Shown: piece after piece, positions 38,907 through 50,548 of the stretch | Numbering within the stretch: the stretch's first letter is position 1 | How the letters are laid out: each line of letters begins with the position of its first letter | Assembly (NCBI GenBank): GCA_006176705.1 | Contig: QRFJ01000007.1 | Location: forward strand, 1,585,089 to 1,649,088 | Direction: 5' to 3' | Source: Cocos nucifera | Taxonomy: Eukaryota; Streptophyta; Magnoliopsida; Arecales; Arecaceae | Length of the DNA stretch: 64,000 nt | Made by a program: the position numbers and the translations under genes | Notes under the pieces: model-generated | What the model saw: only the letters and a program-made list of their open reading frames with translations | What the model was told of the DNA's origin: nothing | Databases searched by the model: none

Positions 38907-41900
38907 ATGTCATCGTTAAAGTCTTGTCTGGATCAAATTATAAGAGATGAAAATAAGATATGCAATTTGCTCTAGGGATGGCTGACATTGATTTGGCATT
39001 GCGTGAGAATAAACCTGATGATCTTAATGATTAGAGTACATCAGAATAGAAAGATTATTTTGCTAAGTGAAAAAAATCTAACAGACTTAGCGTAATTGCT
39101 ATTAAGAGGTCAGTTTTTGAGCATCTTTTGAGTGGCCTATCAGAGACCAATAGTGCTAAAAAACTGTTTGATGCTATAGGACAGAGATATCTTGTATCTA
39201 AAAATGTCGAGTCTGGATGTTTGATGAAAGAATTGACGACCATGAGATATGACAATGTTGGAGGTGTTAGAAAATACATTCTGAAAATGGTTCATTTCCA
39301 AACCAAACTTAAGAATTTGAAAATTGAATTGCCTGATTCCTTTCTAGTGCCTCATGCTTTGAACTTTTTGTCTACTGAATTCTTCCAGATCAAAACTACC
39401 TATAATACTCTAAACGAAATTTGAAATATTAATAAATTGATCACTAAATGTGTTGCTGAGGAAGATAAACTAAAGAAAAAAAAGAGTAAGATTATCCTAC
39501 TTTTCTTTCAACTAAAATTTCATTCTGACAAAAATTTTATAAAGAAGAAAAAAGATAAATCTACTGCTCCTAAACAATCTCAGGATGTTAAAGAACATGG
39601 TAACAACTTTGGTCAGAATCATTTTGTAGGAGTCCTAAAGCTGCCATTGAAAAAGGTGTTAAGTATTTTCATTATAAAAAGAAAGACTACATAAAAAGTT
39701 AATGCTACAAATTCAAGTCTTGGTTAGAAAAGAAACAAAAATAAGAAGGTAAGCCCCTAGCTCTTATTTGTTATAAGTCAAATATAGTTGATGTCTCTGT
39801 TGATTTCTGATGGATAGATAGCAGTGCTATAACTCATGTTGCCATTTTCTTGCAGAAATTCATAAATAAGAGAAAACCAAGTCTGAAAGAGATCAAGCTG
39901 AAAGTAGAAAATGATCTTGAAGTTGAAGTTGAATATATAGGACTTGTCAAGTTATCTTTAGAGTCTAGTTTTAAAATTTCGTTAGAAAATACTTTTTATG
40001 TACCTTCTTTTAGAAGAAATTTGATTTCTATTTTCTCTTTAGATAAGATTGATTTTGATTTTAATTTTCATAATAAAAAAATTAAATTTGACATTTAATT
40101 TATAAATTATTAGTTATGATATTTTGAGTGATAGATTATATAAATTATATTTATCTTACAATAATCCCTATACTTCTTTAAATGTTGAGAATGTGATTGC
40201 AAAATATTCTAGAATCAAAAAAATATCCTCTATATTGTGGCACAAACGCTTAGTGCACATATCTAGAAAAATAATTGATAGACTAATTAAGGATGATATC
40301 TTGCCTATCTTAGATTTTAGAGATATGGAGACTTACATTGATTGTATTAAAGATAAATTAACTAAGACTAAAAAGAAAAGAGCAACTCGTAGTTCAGACC
40401 TTCTAAAAATAATTCATACTGATATCAGTGAACCGTATTCTTCTATAATCTATGGTAATAAATATTTTATCATATTTATTAATAAATTTTTTTAATATGG
40501 TTATCTTTATTTAATTAAAGAAAAGTCTGATGCTCTTGAAAAATTTAAAATTTTTAAAATAGAAGTTGAAAGATAATTAAGAAAGGTCATCAAGATTATG
40601 AAATCTGACTATGGGGGTGAGTATTATGGCAAACATGATATAGCAGGACAGCATATGGGTTTGTTTGCCAAACACTTATAAGATTGTAAAATAGTAGTCC
40701 AATATACTATGCCTGATAGTCTTGAGCAAAATGGTATAGTCGAAAGGTATAATCGCACCCTTAAGAATATGATGAGGAGCATGATGAGTAGGTCAAATTT
40801 GCCAGAATATCTATGGGATGAGGCTATTAAAACTATCTTGTATATTCTTAATAGGATTTCTAGTAAGTCTGTACCCAAAATATCTTTTGAAATATAAACT
40901 GGTAGAAAATCTAGTCTAAATTATTTTTAGATTTGGGGTTGTCCTGCAGAAGTGAGAATATATAATCCTATAAAGAAAAAGACTGACCTCAGAATCAGTA
41001 ATTACTATTTTATTGGATATATAGACCATGCTAAAGAATATAGATTCTATAGTCCTGGAAGAGGTAACAGAATTATAGAGTCACAGACTGCTAAATTTTT
41101 AGAACTTAATGTGGATGATATGGAAGCTTTCCAAGGTATTGATATTGATAATAATCAGATTGAGACTGTCTCTATTTCTATGACTGCACCATATGAAAAT
41201 ATAGATTACGCACCTATTGAGATAATGAATGTTCAGGTTCTTAATCCTCCTGCTCCTATATTGAATCATCAATCTATTCAGTCTAATGATGAGGTGACAT
41301 TAAGGAGATCTGTCCGACAAAGGAGGCCTACCATTCTTGATGATTTTTACATCTATCTTGGGAAAAGTGATTATAATATTGAAGATGTGGTTGACCCAGT
41401 GATATATTATGATGTTATGACTTGTTCTTAGTTTGATTTATGGATAAATGCTATGAAGGAAGAAACGGAGTTTATGGCCAATAATAATGTATGAGAGCTT
41501 GTTGAGCCTACTAAACATAGCAAACCTATTGAATGTAAGTGGGTATATGAAACTAAGAAGGATTCTAAAGAAATGATTGAGCGATTCAAGACTATATTGA
41601 TAGCTAAAGAATTTACTCAGAGAGAAGAAATTGATTACACTGAAACTTTCTCTCTAGTATCTACAAAAGACTCTTTTAGAATCATCATGTCTTTAGTAGC
41701 TCATTATGACATTGAGCTTCATCAAATAGATGTTAAAATTGCTTTTCTGAATGGTAACCTCAATGAGAAAGTATGTATGAAACAACCTGAGGGTTTTCAA
41801 GAAAGTAGGAAAGAACATTTAGTCTGCAAATTGAAGAAGTCGATCTATGGTCTGAAATAAGCATCTAGATAATGGTATTTAAAATTTGATGAGGTGGTAA

Positions 41901-42975
41901 CCTCTCTTGGTTTTGAAGAAAATAAAGTTGATCGGTGCATCTATCTCAAGACCAGTAGAAGCAAGTTTATTTTTCTTGTCCTGTATGTTGATGATATCTT
42001 GCTTATCAATAGTGATTATGGTCTACTTAGTGAGACTAAATAAATGTTATCTAAGACTTTTGATATGAAAGATCTTGGAGAAGCAGTTTTTATCCTAAGT
42101 ATTGAAATTCACAAGGATAGATCACGTCATCTGTTGAATTTATCACAGAAAGTATACATTAATAGAGTTCTTGAAAAATTTAATATGCAATATTGCAAAT
42201 CCTGTGATATGCCTATTATCAAAGGTGATAAGTTTAGTAAAGATCAGTACCCCAAGAATGAGCATGAAAAGAATCAGATGAAGAATATCCTTTATGCCAG
42301 TGCTATAGAAAATCTGATGTATGCTCAGATTTGCACCATATCTGATATTGCCTTTATAGCGAGAGTTCTTGGTAGATATCTATCGAATCCAAATTTTCAA
42401 TATTAGATTGTAGCAAAAAGAATAATGAGATATTAACAGAAAATCAAGAACTATATGCTTGTGTATAGAAAAACTGATGATCTACAGTTGTTAGGATATT
42501 CAGATTCAGATCTTGCTGGATGTCCTGACGATTTAAAATCAACCTCAAAATATATTTTTATATTAGCCAGAGGTACAGTATTCTGAAGGAGTGTTAAATA
42601 GACTATGACAGCTTCTTCTACTATGCAAGCTAAGTTTATTGCTTGTTATAGAGCTGCTACTCAAGCTATTTGGCTAAAAAATTTTATTACGAAACTTCAG
42701 ATTGTTGATTCTATCGTTAGACCACTGACAATCTATTATGATAATAGTGCTGTTGTATTCTTCATAAAAAATAATAAATCTTCTAGTAAATCTAAACATT
42801 TGGAGCTGAAGTACCTGACGTAAGAGATCTTGTAAAGAAAGAATATATAATTGTTGAGTTCATAGATATAGAATCAATGTTAGCTGATCTCTTGACTAAA
42901 GGTTTGAGGTCCATATGCTTTACAAAGCATATTGAAAATATGGACATACTGAGTTCTTTTGATGTACTTAGTTAG
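38907..42975 (+). pseudogene. Copia gag-pol polyprotein pseudogene
   Basis: The likely start is the ATG at 38907 (MSSLKSCLDQII). Gag of the UBN2 type is at about 39128-39424 (KKLFDAIGQRYLVSK..RKYILKMVHFQTKLK). The protease motif at 39811 reads WIDSSAITHV, where the catalytic DSG is now DSS. GAG-pre-integrase is at about 40230 (LWHKRLVHISRKIIDRLI). Integrase is at 40380-40900 (HTDISEPYSS, DSLEQNGIVERYNRTL). Reverse transcriptase is at 41573-42406 (IDVKIAFLNGNLNEKV, catalytic YVDD at 41984-41995). RNase H is at about 42495-42960 (SDSDLAGCPDD, ending DLLTKGL). Nearly all of 40124-42823 is in one frame broken by single-codon stops. A 1-nt loss near 42822 and a frame change near 40100 add to the damage. 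Confidence 0.93.
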
Positions 42976-43649
42976 TGGGAGTGACTTTGTATTTATGTTT
43001 TATTATTGCTTTATTGTTATGGACTCTTTATATTTTGGATACTTTTGATATACATCGTTGGCATGATAAATTAATGGTATATTTATTTTTAATTTTTTTT
43101 GTTTATATGTACATATTTATTTTAGTACACCTAGAGATATCTCTTATTTATGTACCTACTGTATGAAATATGAGACCAGGTGTCGAGTCTCAGATATGTT
43201 GTGTTGTCTCATCATTGACACCATATTGAGTATATGAGGCAGAATGGCTTGTTGTCAAAGCCATTAGAATTTTTCTTGCTTATTTTATACCCAAGCGTGT
43301 TGAAGAAAAATTGGAGGACTGACAATGAAAATAGCATATATTTGGATCACTTTTGGATGCTATTTTCTTGCTATACTATCACCCCAAGACTCATATTGAT
43401 AGTGTTAGTTATGTTTGTAACCATAGATAGGTCTTATGTCAGATAAAGGATGCAATGACTTCCATGATTCAATATGATCAATACTATTGGATCGAGTAAA
43501 TTTTGAGGTACTATCTATGGATCATATATTTTTCAAAATCATGATCACGTACTATATTTTCTATTATTCAGTCCAAGAGTCATTTTTTTTAAAAAGTAAA
43601 ATATTTTTAAAATTTTAAAATCTTAATTAATGTTGCCTAAGTGAAAGAA

Positions 43650-44114
43650 TGTGAGAATTTTTTTTAATTATGGACTATCATTAATTAATTATTTTATTTA
43701 TTTTATTAAAAATAGGCTAATTATATGATCCGAGTTAATAGACATACTTATGAGCCCAATATTATTTATGATCCTTTTATTTTGGGCCAGATGCACCTTA
43801 TATTGGATTGGTGTAGTTAGGAAGGCTCAATGTAGGCTTTAGCCCGACATGAGTTCATGATAGATGGGCCTGTTAGAATTTTATTTTATATAGCTAGATC
43901 TTCTCTCCACTTTCTATAAATACCGTGAGACTAGTTCTCTAGTTTGTCCCATCGAATAGCCGCATGTTGAGAGAAAGCTAGTGGAGAAGGATCTAATTTT
44001 GGTGTTCGTCTGAGCATTCGCTGCTATCGTTCTTCGTAAATCAATGACAAACATAGATACGCATATATCTTTTGTATTCTAATCTTCTGCAATGATTCAT
44101 GAGAATTATTTACA
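43650..44114 (+). repeat. 3' LTR of copia element
   Basis: It begins TGTGAGAATTTTTT and ends ATTATTTACA, 465 bp, the same length as the 5' LTR. Confidence 0.95.
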
Positions 44115-45046
44115 TGTCCATCCACTTTGGTCTACCAATTTGCATCCTCTAAATTAGAAAGATGTAAGAAAGAATGAACGATGTATTTTTTAGGACGATG
44201 CATTTTTCACATTGATAAAATTATCTCTTATTTATTTTTTAACAAAATTATAATATATTTTATTTTTTTATTCATATTATATATATACCACTAATCATGT
44301 ATTATTAAATTTTATTATCAATTATTTTAATTTTTATACATAGTTTCAATAATTATAATTAAATAATTAGAATCATCTTCTTTTTTATTTTTATTTATTA
44401 TATTTAATTAACTATTTATATAATATTAATTAATTTTTTAAATTAAATTATAGATTAACTAGTTATTTATATAATTAATATATAATTAATTTATTAATAA
44501 TTTATTTTTATAATTAATAAAATTAAATATTTTTATAATTTTTTTATATAATTATATATTATAATAATTATAAATTTATATATTATCTATTTTTAATATA
44601 AATAAGTATTATAAACCGATGATAATAATATTTTTCTCAAATAATAGTATAATAAAAATATTATATAAATATCATCTATTCTTCTTTCCATTTCTTCTGT
44701 ATCAAATAGAAAAAAAAATTATTTCTATTCATCATTTTATATTTTATTAAATATATAAAAAAATTGATCAATCTTTCATTCATTCTCCCGCTCATCCATT
44801 TTTCTTCTCTACCTATCTTTCTTGTAATCCATGCTTCATACCAAATAAAGAATAAATAAAATATTTTATATAATTTTATTCTATAAAAATATATATTGAT
44901 GATTTCATGATTTTTTTTGGATAAAAAATATTTAACATCAACATGTCACACAACAAGACTTTTCGGCCGACGCAATATTGATTTGGCGGTTTTGATCCAA
45001 CCAATCTTCGCACATAAACAATCCCACGCTGCGTGGCCACCTAATT

Positions 45047-45122
45047 CCATTATTTTTTTATTATTTATACAAGTCATGCTACGTCCATTATTTTTTTATT
45101 ATTTATACAAGTCATGCTACGT
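45047..45122. repeat. 38-bp tandem repeat, two exact copies
   Basis: CCATTATTTTTTTATTATTT through ..CATGCTACGT occurs at 45047-45084 and again at 45085-45122. A following ACGTCATTTTATTG motif is also repeated. Confidence 0.9.
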
Positions 45123-45205
45123 CATTTTATTGCTTTTCTTAGTAAAATACGTCATTTTATTGTTTAATAGGCTTCGTACAAGGTCTCATGCCGTTTAGTA
45201 GACAT

Positions 45206-45540
45206 CATGTGGATCCCACGTGCGAGAGATCCGGCCGGAACAATGGTTAAAAAGCCTCCCTCATGCCCCCCAGATTCATTTGGAGCCCGTGCGCGTCCAG
45301 GTTGTTCCAACGGAAGTTCTCGCGATTTTATCCTTCGGGCAAAAGAAGGATACACCTTTCTTCGAGATCATCCACCGTTGGATCATGCACCAAACAGATC
45401 TCAAAGCACTTCGAATTCATCATTCATCCGTCTGTACAGATCCGAATGTGAAATTAGGATGATCCGACGGTCAAATGGAGCGAAGAAAGATGTATCCTCC
45501 TTTGGCGCGAAGAATACAACCGGGATCCACTGACCGACCA
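45206..45540. repeat. Imperfect inverted repeat in GC-rich segment
   Basis: The left arm (about 45330-45390) and the reverse complement of the right arm (about 45456-45515) share ATYCTTCGSGCMAARGRAGG and then ATACAYCTTTCTTCG, then ACCGTYGGATCATSC. Outer GTGGATCCC copies lie at 45209 and, inverted, near 45521-45530. It may be a mutated DNA transposon with terminal inverted repeats. Confidence 0.6.
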
Positions 45541-48139
45541 CAAGTTGATTCGTAGCCATCTCTATCTCTTGAGGGCCGTGGTGGGTTGTGGGTCCTTTTC
45601 AATCGTGACCGTCGAAGTGATGGTCCTACCCAAACCGATAGGTATCGTAGAAACTGCTGGAGCCTATGCCTCTCCCAAAGGGAGCCGCATCGAGAAACCG
45701 CACGAGGATGTTCCTGACAAAAATATCTGCGGGTGTCCCTTTCGTTCTGTGCAGCGTGTCGGTGGTATCTTTGCGCACAAAATATGGATACATTTAACCA
45801 AAGTTATTGGAATATTTTTATGGAATCCTTACACATAGAAATGCTAAAGGCTTGAATTAATATGCATACGGGTGTCCCGTTCTCATGAAAAGGACAGGAG
45901 GGCAAAGGGGGAATGGTGACAATCCGGTCTTACGCACTTAATAATTTAATTAGAGTTATAAAATCTTGGTTAAAAACAAGCTTGGTTCAAGGATAAGTGT
46001 GTCAGACTTGAAATCCAATCCATAGTTTAAAGTCCCAATCTCACGTAAGCTGAAAAATGAACTCTGCAATCGGTGAATATCTGATCATTGAATCAAAATT
46101 ACATAGCATCATAGATGCTACAAATCCTAATCCCTTCATTTTCTCATCCTCCTATGTCGTTTGCTCTTATTCATTGGGTAAGAGTTTTATCTTTCGTGTT
46201 AGAAAAGAATTAATTTTTTTTACAAAGATTTATTATTGAATCACATAATTATTAATTTTAAATTTATATAAATAAATAAATAAATAAATTTAAAATATTT
46301 TAATAATTATATTAAGCATGATTTAATTGTTGATGTCATGAAAGATTATTTTTTTGCTCTAGAAAATCTAGACCTTTAATCATAAATCTCTTATTGATTA
46401 TGGTTCCATCAACCCTTCTCTCTCGTTCATGCTTCCTGGTCACCACCTCAACCAACCCTTTACCCCACCTAACCTGGCTAATTGAATATTTTATATTTAG
46501 CTTAATTTAAATTAAGCTTGAATCAGGCTCGATAAGATGAGAAATAAGCTTGTATTTGATTAAGCCTTGTCGACAGCACTCGCTGGCAATTCAGGAAAAG
46601 ATGGCAAACTTGCCAACCTTGTCCATGAGTCAAAAGACGATGGTTGTACATCAATCTACGTCCTTGGCATCCCCGTGGCTCCACATATAAAATAATTCAA
46701 TATTTGGAATTATCCTTCCAACAGTCAACGCTACGTACGAGCCGAGATCCTCTCCGATTCGAGAGAGGGATGGAGACGTCTGGTCGGCTCCACATTTTGC
46801 ATGGTGGCCATGGTTGGATTAGACCTTGCCACAGTACGTGAGATGGCGTCTCTTGTCTACCACACATGGCCATACGGCCCTGATGTCGTGTAACATGTGA
46901 ATGGCTATGATTGTTGTGGTGGACGTCTCCAAGCCGAGACGTAGGTGGAGAGCAAGATTTCAATTATGATGTTTCCCTTATTTGCATTTGAAAGAGAAAA
47001 AGGAGAAAATCTAGGCATCTAGCCGAAACAATTATTTCTATAGGTAATCATGATTGGAGCTTGGCAATATCTATTTTATTTGTACGAGAAACTGAACCCC
47101 GATCTTGATTCTTTCCCTTATGCAATAAAAAAAAAGGGAGTGTTTCTATGCTCATACTCTCTCATCAAAATAATTAGAATAATATAAATTAAAAGCGAAA
47201 ACTAACAGATATGCTTTCTCCTCTTTTTTTTACACAAAAAAATTTGTATAAGGCATAAACTAATAACCCAAAATAAAAAGAAAAAAAAAAGAAGAAAAGA
47301 AAAAGACATGCTGGCCCTTGGTATCATCCTTTGGGATGAGATCGTGCTTGCGTGCCTTCATTTTCTCAAATTTGTTATTTAGTAGCCGAAAACGTGGAAG
47401 AAAGTGGGTAGAAAATGTAACCACTTGTTTAGAAATTTATTTGATAGAAAAATTCTTCTTTTTTTTTTTTTTGGTAGGGGTTCAAGTTTGATTGGACGAT
47501 TCCTTGCTCGATACGATCACAAATTTTCTACATGAAAATAAGGTGATCATATAGATATCTTCAAGTCAAAGCATGACATGAAATGAGCTCATGCGATTTA
47601 GGGACATGGTGATTCTTTGTTAATCCCATACAAAGTGTAATTGAGCTCATAATATATAATCTCCAAGGAGTTTAGCTACCGGTGGGTGTGAGATGATGAT
47701 CCGTAAAACGTGACAAGCGAATCACCCCATGGCAAGGACGCACCTCTATAATGACCTGCAAGTTGGTGAAAACATAGAGTTGATCCAATTAATCTATCAA
47801 GTGATGTCCTTATGCTATGTCGAACAAGCTATGTCTACGGAAATAGGATTAAAAAATACATGATCCCCATCAATCAAAGGAAGGGGAAAAAATGAACCTA
47901 CCTAAGGTGACATACGGTTGCCCAAGTATAAATTTCCCCCGTTGCTATCATGCTATGACAACATAGAAGCATCTCCTATCCTTAGTTCTGGCCTGCTGAT
48001 CATTTTCTAGATAATCAAAACAAGGCTAAGGCTTTCCAAGACACGGTACAAAAAGTATAAATTTATAATAATACTATTAAGCAACAGTGATATTTAAAAG
48101 ACAATCATTATATATATATATATAGAGAGGGGGGGGGGT

Positions 48140-48600
48140 AAATTGAGCTCTGATGGATCGAATCTTAGTTCATATCTGATCGAATCTCCAATCGTGGATC
48201 AGCACGCATCTCCAAAATATTTCTAAAAAACAAATAGAAGATTTCTCATGTTTGTTAACCAAAAAAAATAAAAATTTAAAGGTGCCTTCACGAAGCATGA
48301 AGGCACCTTTAGGGAACCTTCAAATTTTATTTTTTTTTTTAATAGCATGAAGGCACCTTCAATATATATATATTTTCAGTTAACAGGCTTCTTGAAGGAA
48401 GCCTAAAGGTTGAAGAGGAGCCTGTTGACTATAAAAAAAAAAAAAAAAAAAAAATGAAGGCATTTTTAAATTTTTTTTTGTTAATGAGTATGAGAAGTTT
48501 TTTATTTATTTTTTAAAAATATTTTAGAGATACGTACTAATCCAATAATCAAAAATTTGATCAAATATGAACTGAAATTTAATCGATCAAAATTTAATCT
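48140..48600. mobile_element. Foldback element with ~148-bp inverted arms and nested hairpins
   Basis: The left arm 48140-48290 and the right arm 48453-48600 (inverted) align along their whole length at roughly 80%, including AGTTCATATYTGATCRAAT, CTAAAATATTT-type and TTCTCAT blocks. Inside, TAAAGGTGCCTTCA (48277-48290) and its exact complement (48298-48311) form a 14-bp hairpin with a 7-nt loop. A third copy of the GAAGGCACCTTC core lies at 48348-48360. A second hairpin pairs AACAGGCT (48382) with AGCCTGTT (48419). TA repeats flank both sides. No coding capacity. Confidence 0.75.
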
Positions 48601-48807
48601 ATCTATCTATATATATATAATTTATTTCTGCAACATATGTATCTTTTTAGCAAGATGAATAAGGCAGTGGATTTAATGATACTCTCTTTTGTGGATCATT
48701 ATTGTAGAATCTTATGGACAGATTATGGTACTATAAAGACATTTGTTTTTTGAGATGATTGATTGTACTAAAATTAAATGGACCTAAATTATATGTATTA
48801 GTGCGCA

Positions 48808-48810
<3 letters not shown>

Positions 48811-48841
<31 letters not shown>
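48811..48841. repeat. (TA)n microsatellite
   Basis: About 15 TA units. Confidence 0.9.
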
Positions 48842-48843
<2 letters not shown>

Positions 48844-49054
48844 ATTTGAGGAAGGGTGAGCTGTTCATTTGTTGGATGGTAACAAAAAATTGTGGCCAAT
48901 TAGTGAAGTCTTCAGGCTCCAGCACTTCTAAATTCCAGGCAATTTTTTTGTCCACCATCCTTCCATGGAGAAAAAAATATGCTGTCCAATTATTATATTG
49001 AGCTATATAGTATAATTACTAATGAAGCAAATATTCAATGTTGTTCAATTTATT

Positions 49055-49235
49055 TCTCAATTTTTTTCTGACAAAAATGCTTTTTCTCTCCATCGAACAA
49101 AAAACTAATAATATTATTACCTCCTAATATCTTATATAACTATATATGACATCCAACAATATATATGATTTTATATATTTTTATATAATATCATGTTGAT
49201 TATTATAATTTTCTAATATTTTATATGACTTTCTG

Positions 49236-49279
<44 letters not shown>

Positions 49280-49324
49280 ATTTAAAATAATATATATGAC
49301 TTCTTGTGAATATAAATAAAATTG

Positions 49325-49391
<67 letters not shown>

Positions 49392-49785
49392 ATATATAAA
49401 TATATATGACATTATTAATAATATATATAATTTTTTGTATCTTTATATGATATCTTGTTTATTATTATAACCAACAAAAAATAATATATATTATTTAGGA
49501 TATTATATATATTCACAAAAAATCATATATATTATCGAGATATTATATATATTAACAGAAAGTCACATATATTATTCAAGATATCATATATATATTCATA
49601 GTAAACCATATAAGATATTAGAAAGTCATAATAATCAAAAAAATATCATATAAAAATATAAAAAATCATATACATTATGTCATATATATACTCATAGAAA
49701 ATTATATAAAACATCAAGAAGTAATAAAATTATTCTTTTTTTATTTTATAACAAAAATATTTTTATCAAAAAAATTTAAAAAAAA
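49055..49785. mobile_element. Large AT-rich foldback (inverted repeat) element
   Basis: Left-arm blocks such as ATATATATGATTTTATATAT, GATTATTATAATTTTCTAAT and TATGACTTTCTGT recur inverted and in mirror order in 49480-49735. The similarity reaches outward to about 49055 and 49785. Two long (TA)n tracts lie between or within the arms. Boundaries are uncertain because the sequence is so AT-rich. Confidence 0.6.
49237..49385. repeat. Two (TA)n tracts within the foldback
   Basis: Pure TA runs at about 49237-49276 and 49330-49385 are separated by a non-repetitive 50-bp segment. Confidence 0.9.
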
Positions 49786-50510
49786 AAAGCTACAAGGCAT
49801 TAAATATATGCTTCATTATTAATTACGCTATATGATCAAATATAATTCGACGGTATTTTTTTTTCTCTCTCTACTAGGGGCGGTGGATAAAGAAGAATTT
49901 CTTTTGAATTTCAAGCATGCATTAATTTTATCGATCAGCCTAGCTAGGCCTTGATCATATCGATGAGTCGCTAATTGATGGTGCTGAAACCCATGTTGCC
50001 AAGAAATTTTTCATGTAGCTAAATATATTTAAAATAAAATCCTATTTCAATAATGAATTTTGGAAAAAAATCCTATTGCCTCAACAAAGCAACAAAAACA
50101 TGAACAAACATTTGGCGGAGGAACAAAAAAGGAAGTCTTGATAGCCCGTTTTCCACAAACCATCATGCATTTTCTTTTCTCAGCAGCGACATGGTACTTG
50201 CATTGTGGAAAAAAAATAGCCAGTCAAAATAATTTGCCTCCATCAAGGCCTAGCCCCGTGGCCAAACCGGATTCCAGCTTCACAATAAAATAAAACAATA
50301 ATATGGAACAAAATTGAATATCAATTTTTTTTTATTTTTTTTTAAGATAGATAATTCTCACCATTATAGTATAAATATATCGAAAATATCATAAAATAAA
50401 AAAATTTGAAAAAATTATTGGAACTGACATAAAGATGATACACGGCACCACGCTAGAATGCTTAGTCTGTAGCTCTATTCATTTTATTTTATGATAGATG
50501 TTTCTCGCAC

Positions 50511-50548
<38 letters not shown>

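Larger units (their letters stand above)
36901..44114 (+). mobile_element. Ty1/copia LTR retrotransposon, full length, inactive
   Basis: Two equal 465-bp LTRs (TG...CA) bound a 6.3-kb interior with gag, protease, integrase, reverse transcriptase and RNase H in copia order. A primer-binding site follows the 5' LTR and a purine-rich AAGTGAAAGAA precedes the 3' LTR. The polyprotein is broken by many stops. The 5-bp sequences flanking the two LTRs (TATCT left, TGTCC right) do not match. Confidence 0.96.
44115..48139. other. Gene-poor spacer right of copia
   Basis: 44150-44930 is extremely AT-rich. 45040-45125 is a 38-bp tandem repeat, and 45200-45540 a GC-richer segment with a 60-bp inverted repeat. 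45545-48139 holds no recognisable gene; short open frames there lack domains. Confidence 0.55.

Noticed and set aside
45207..45533. 108-codon + strand frame and two overlapping frames
   Set aside because: They lie in the GC-richer inverted-repeat segment, have no domain, and three frames are open at once, which points to composition.
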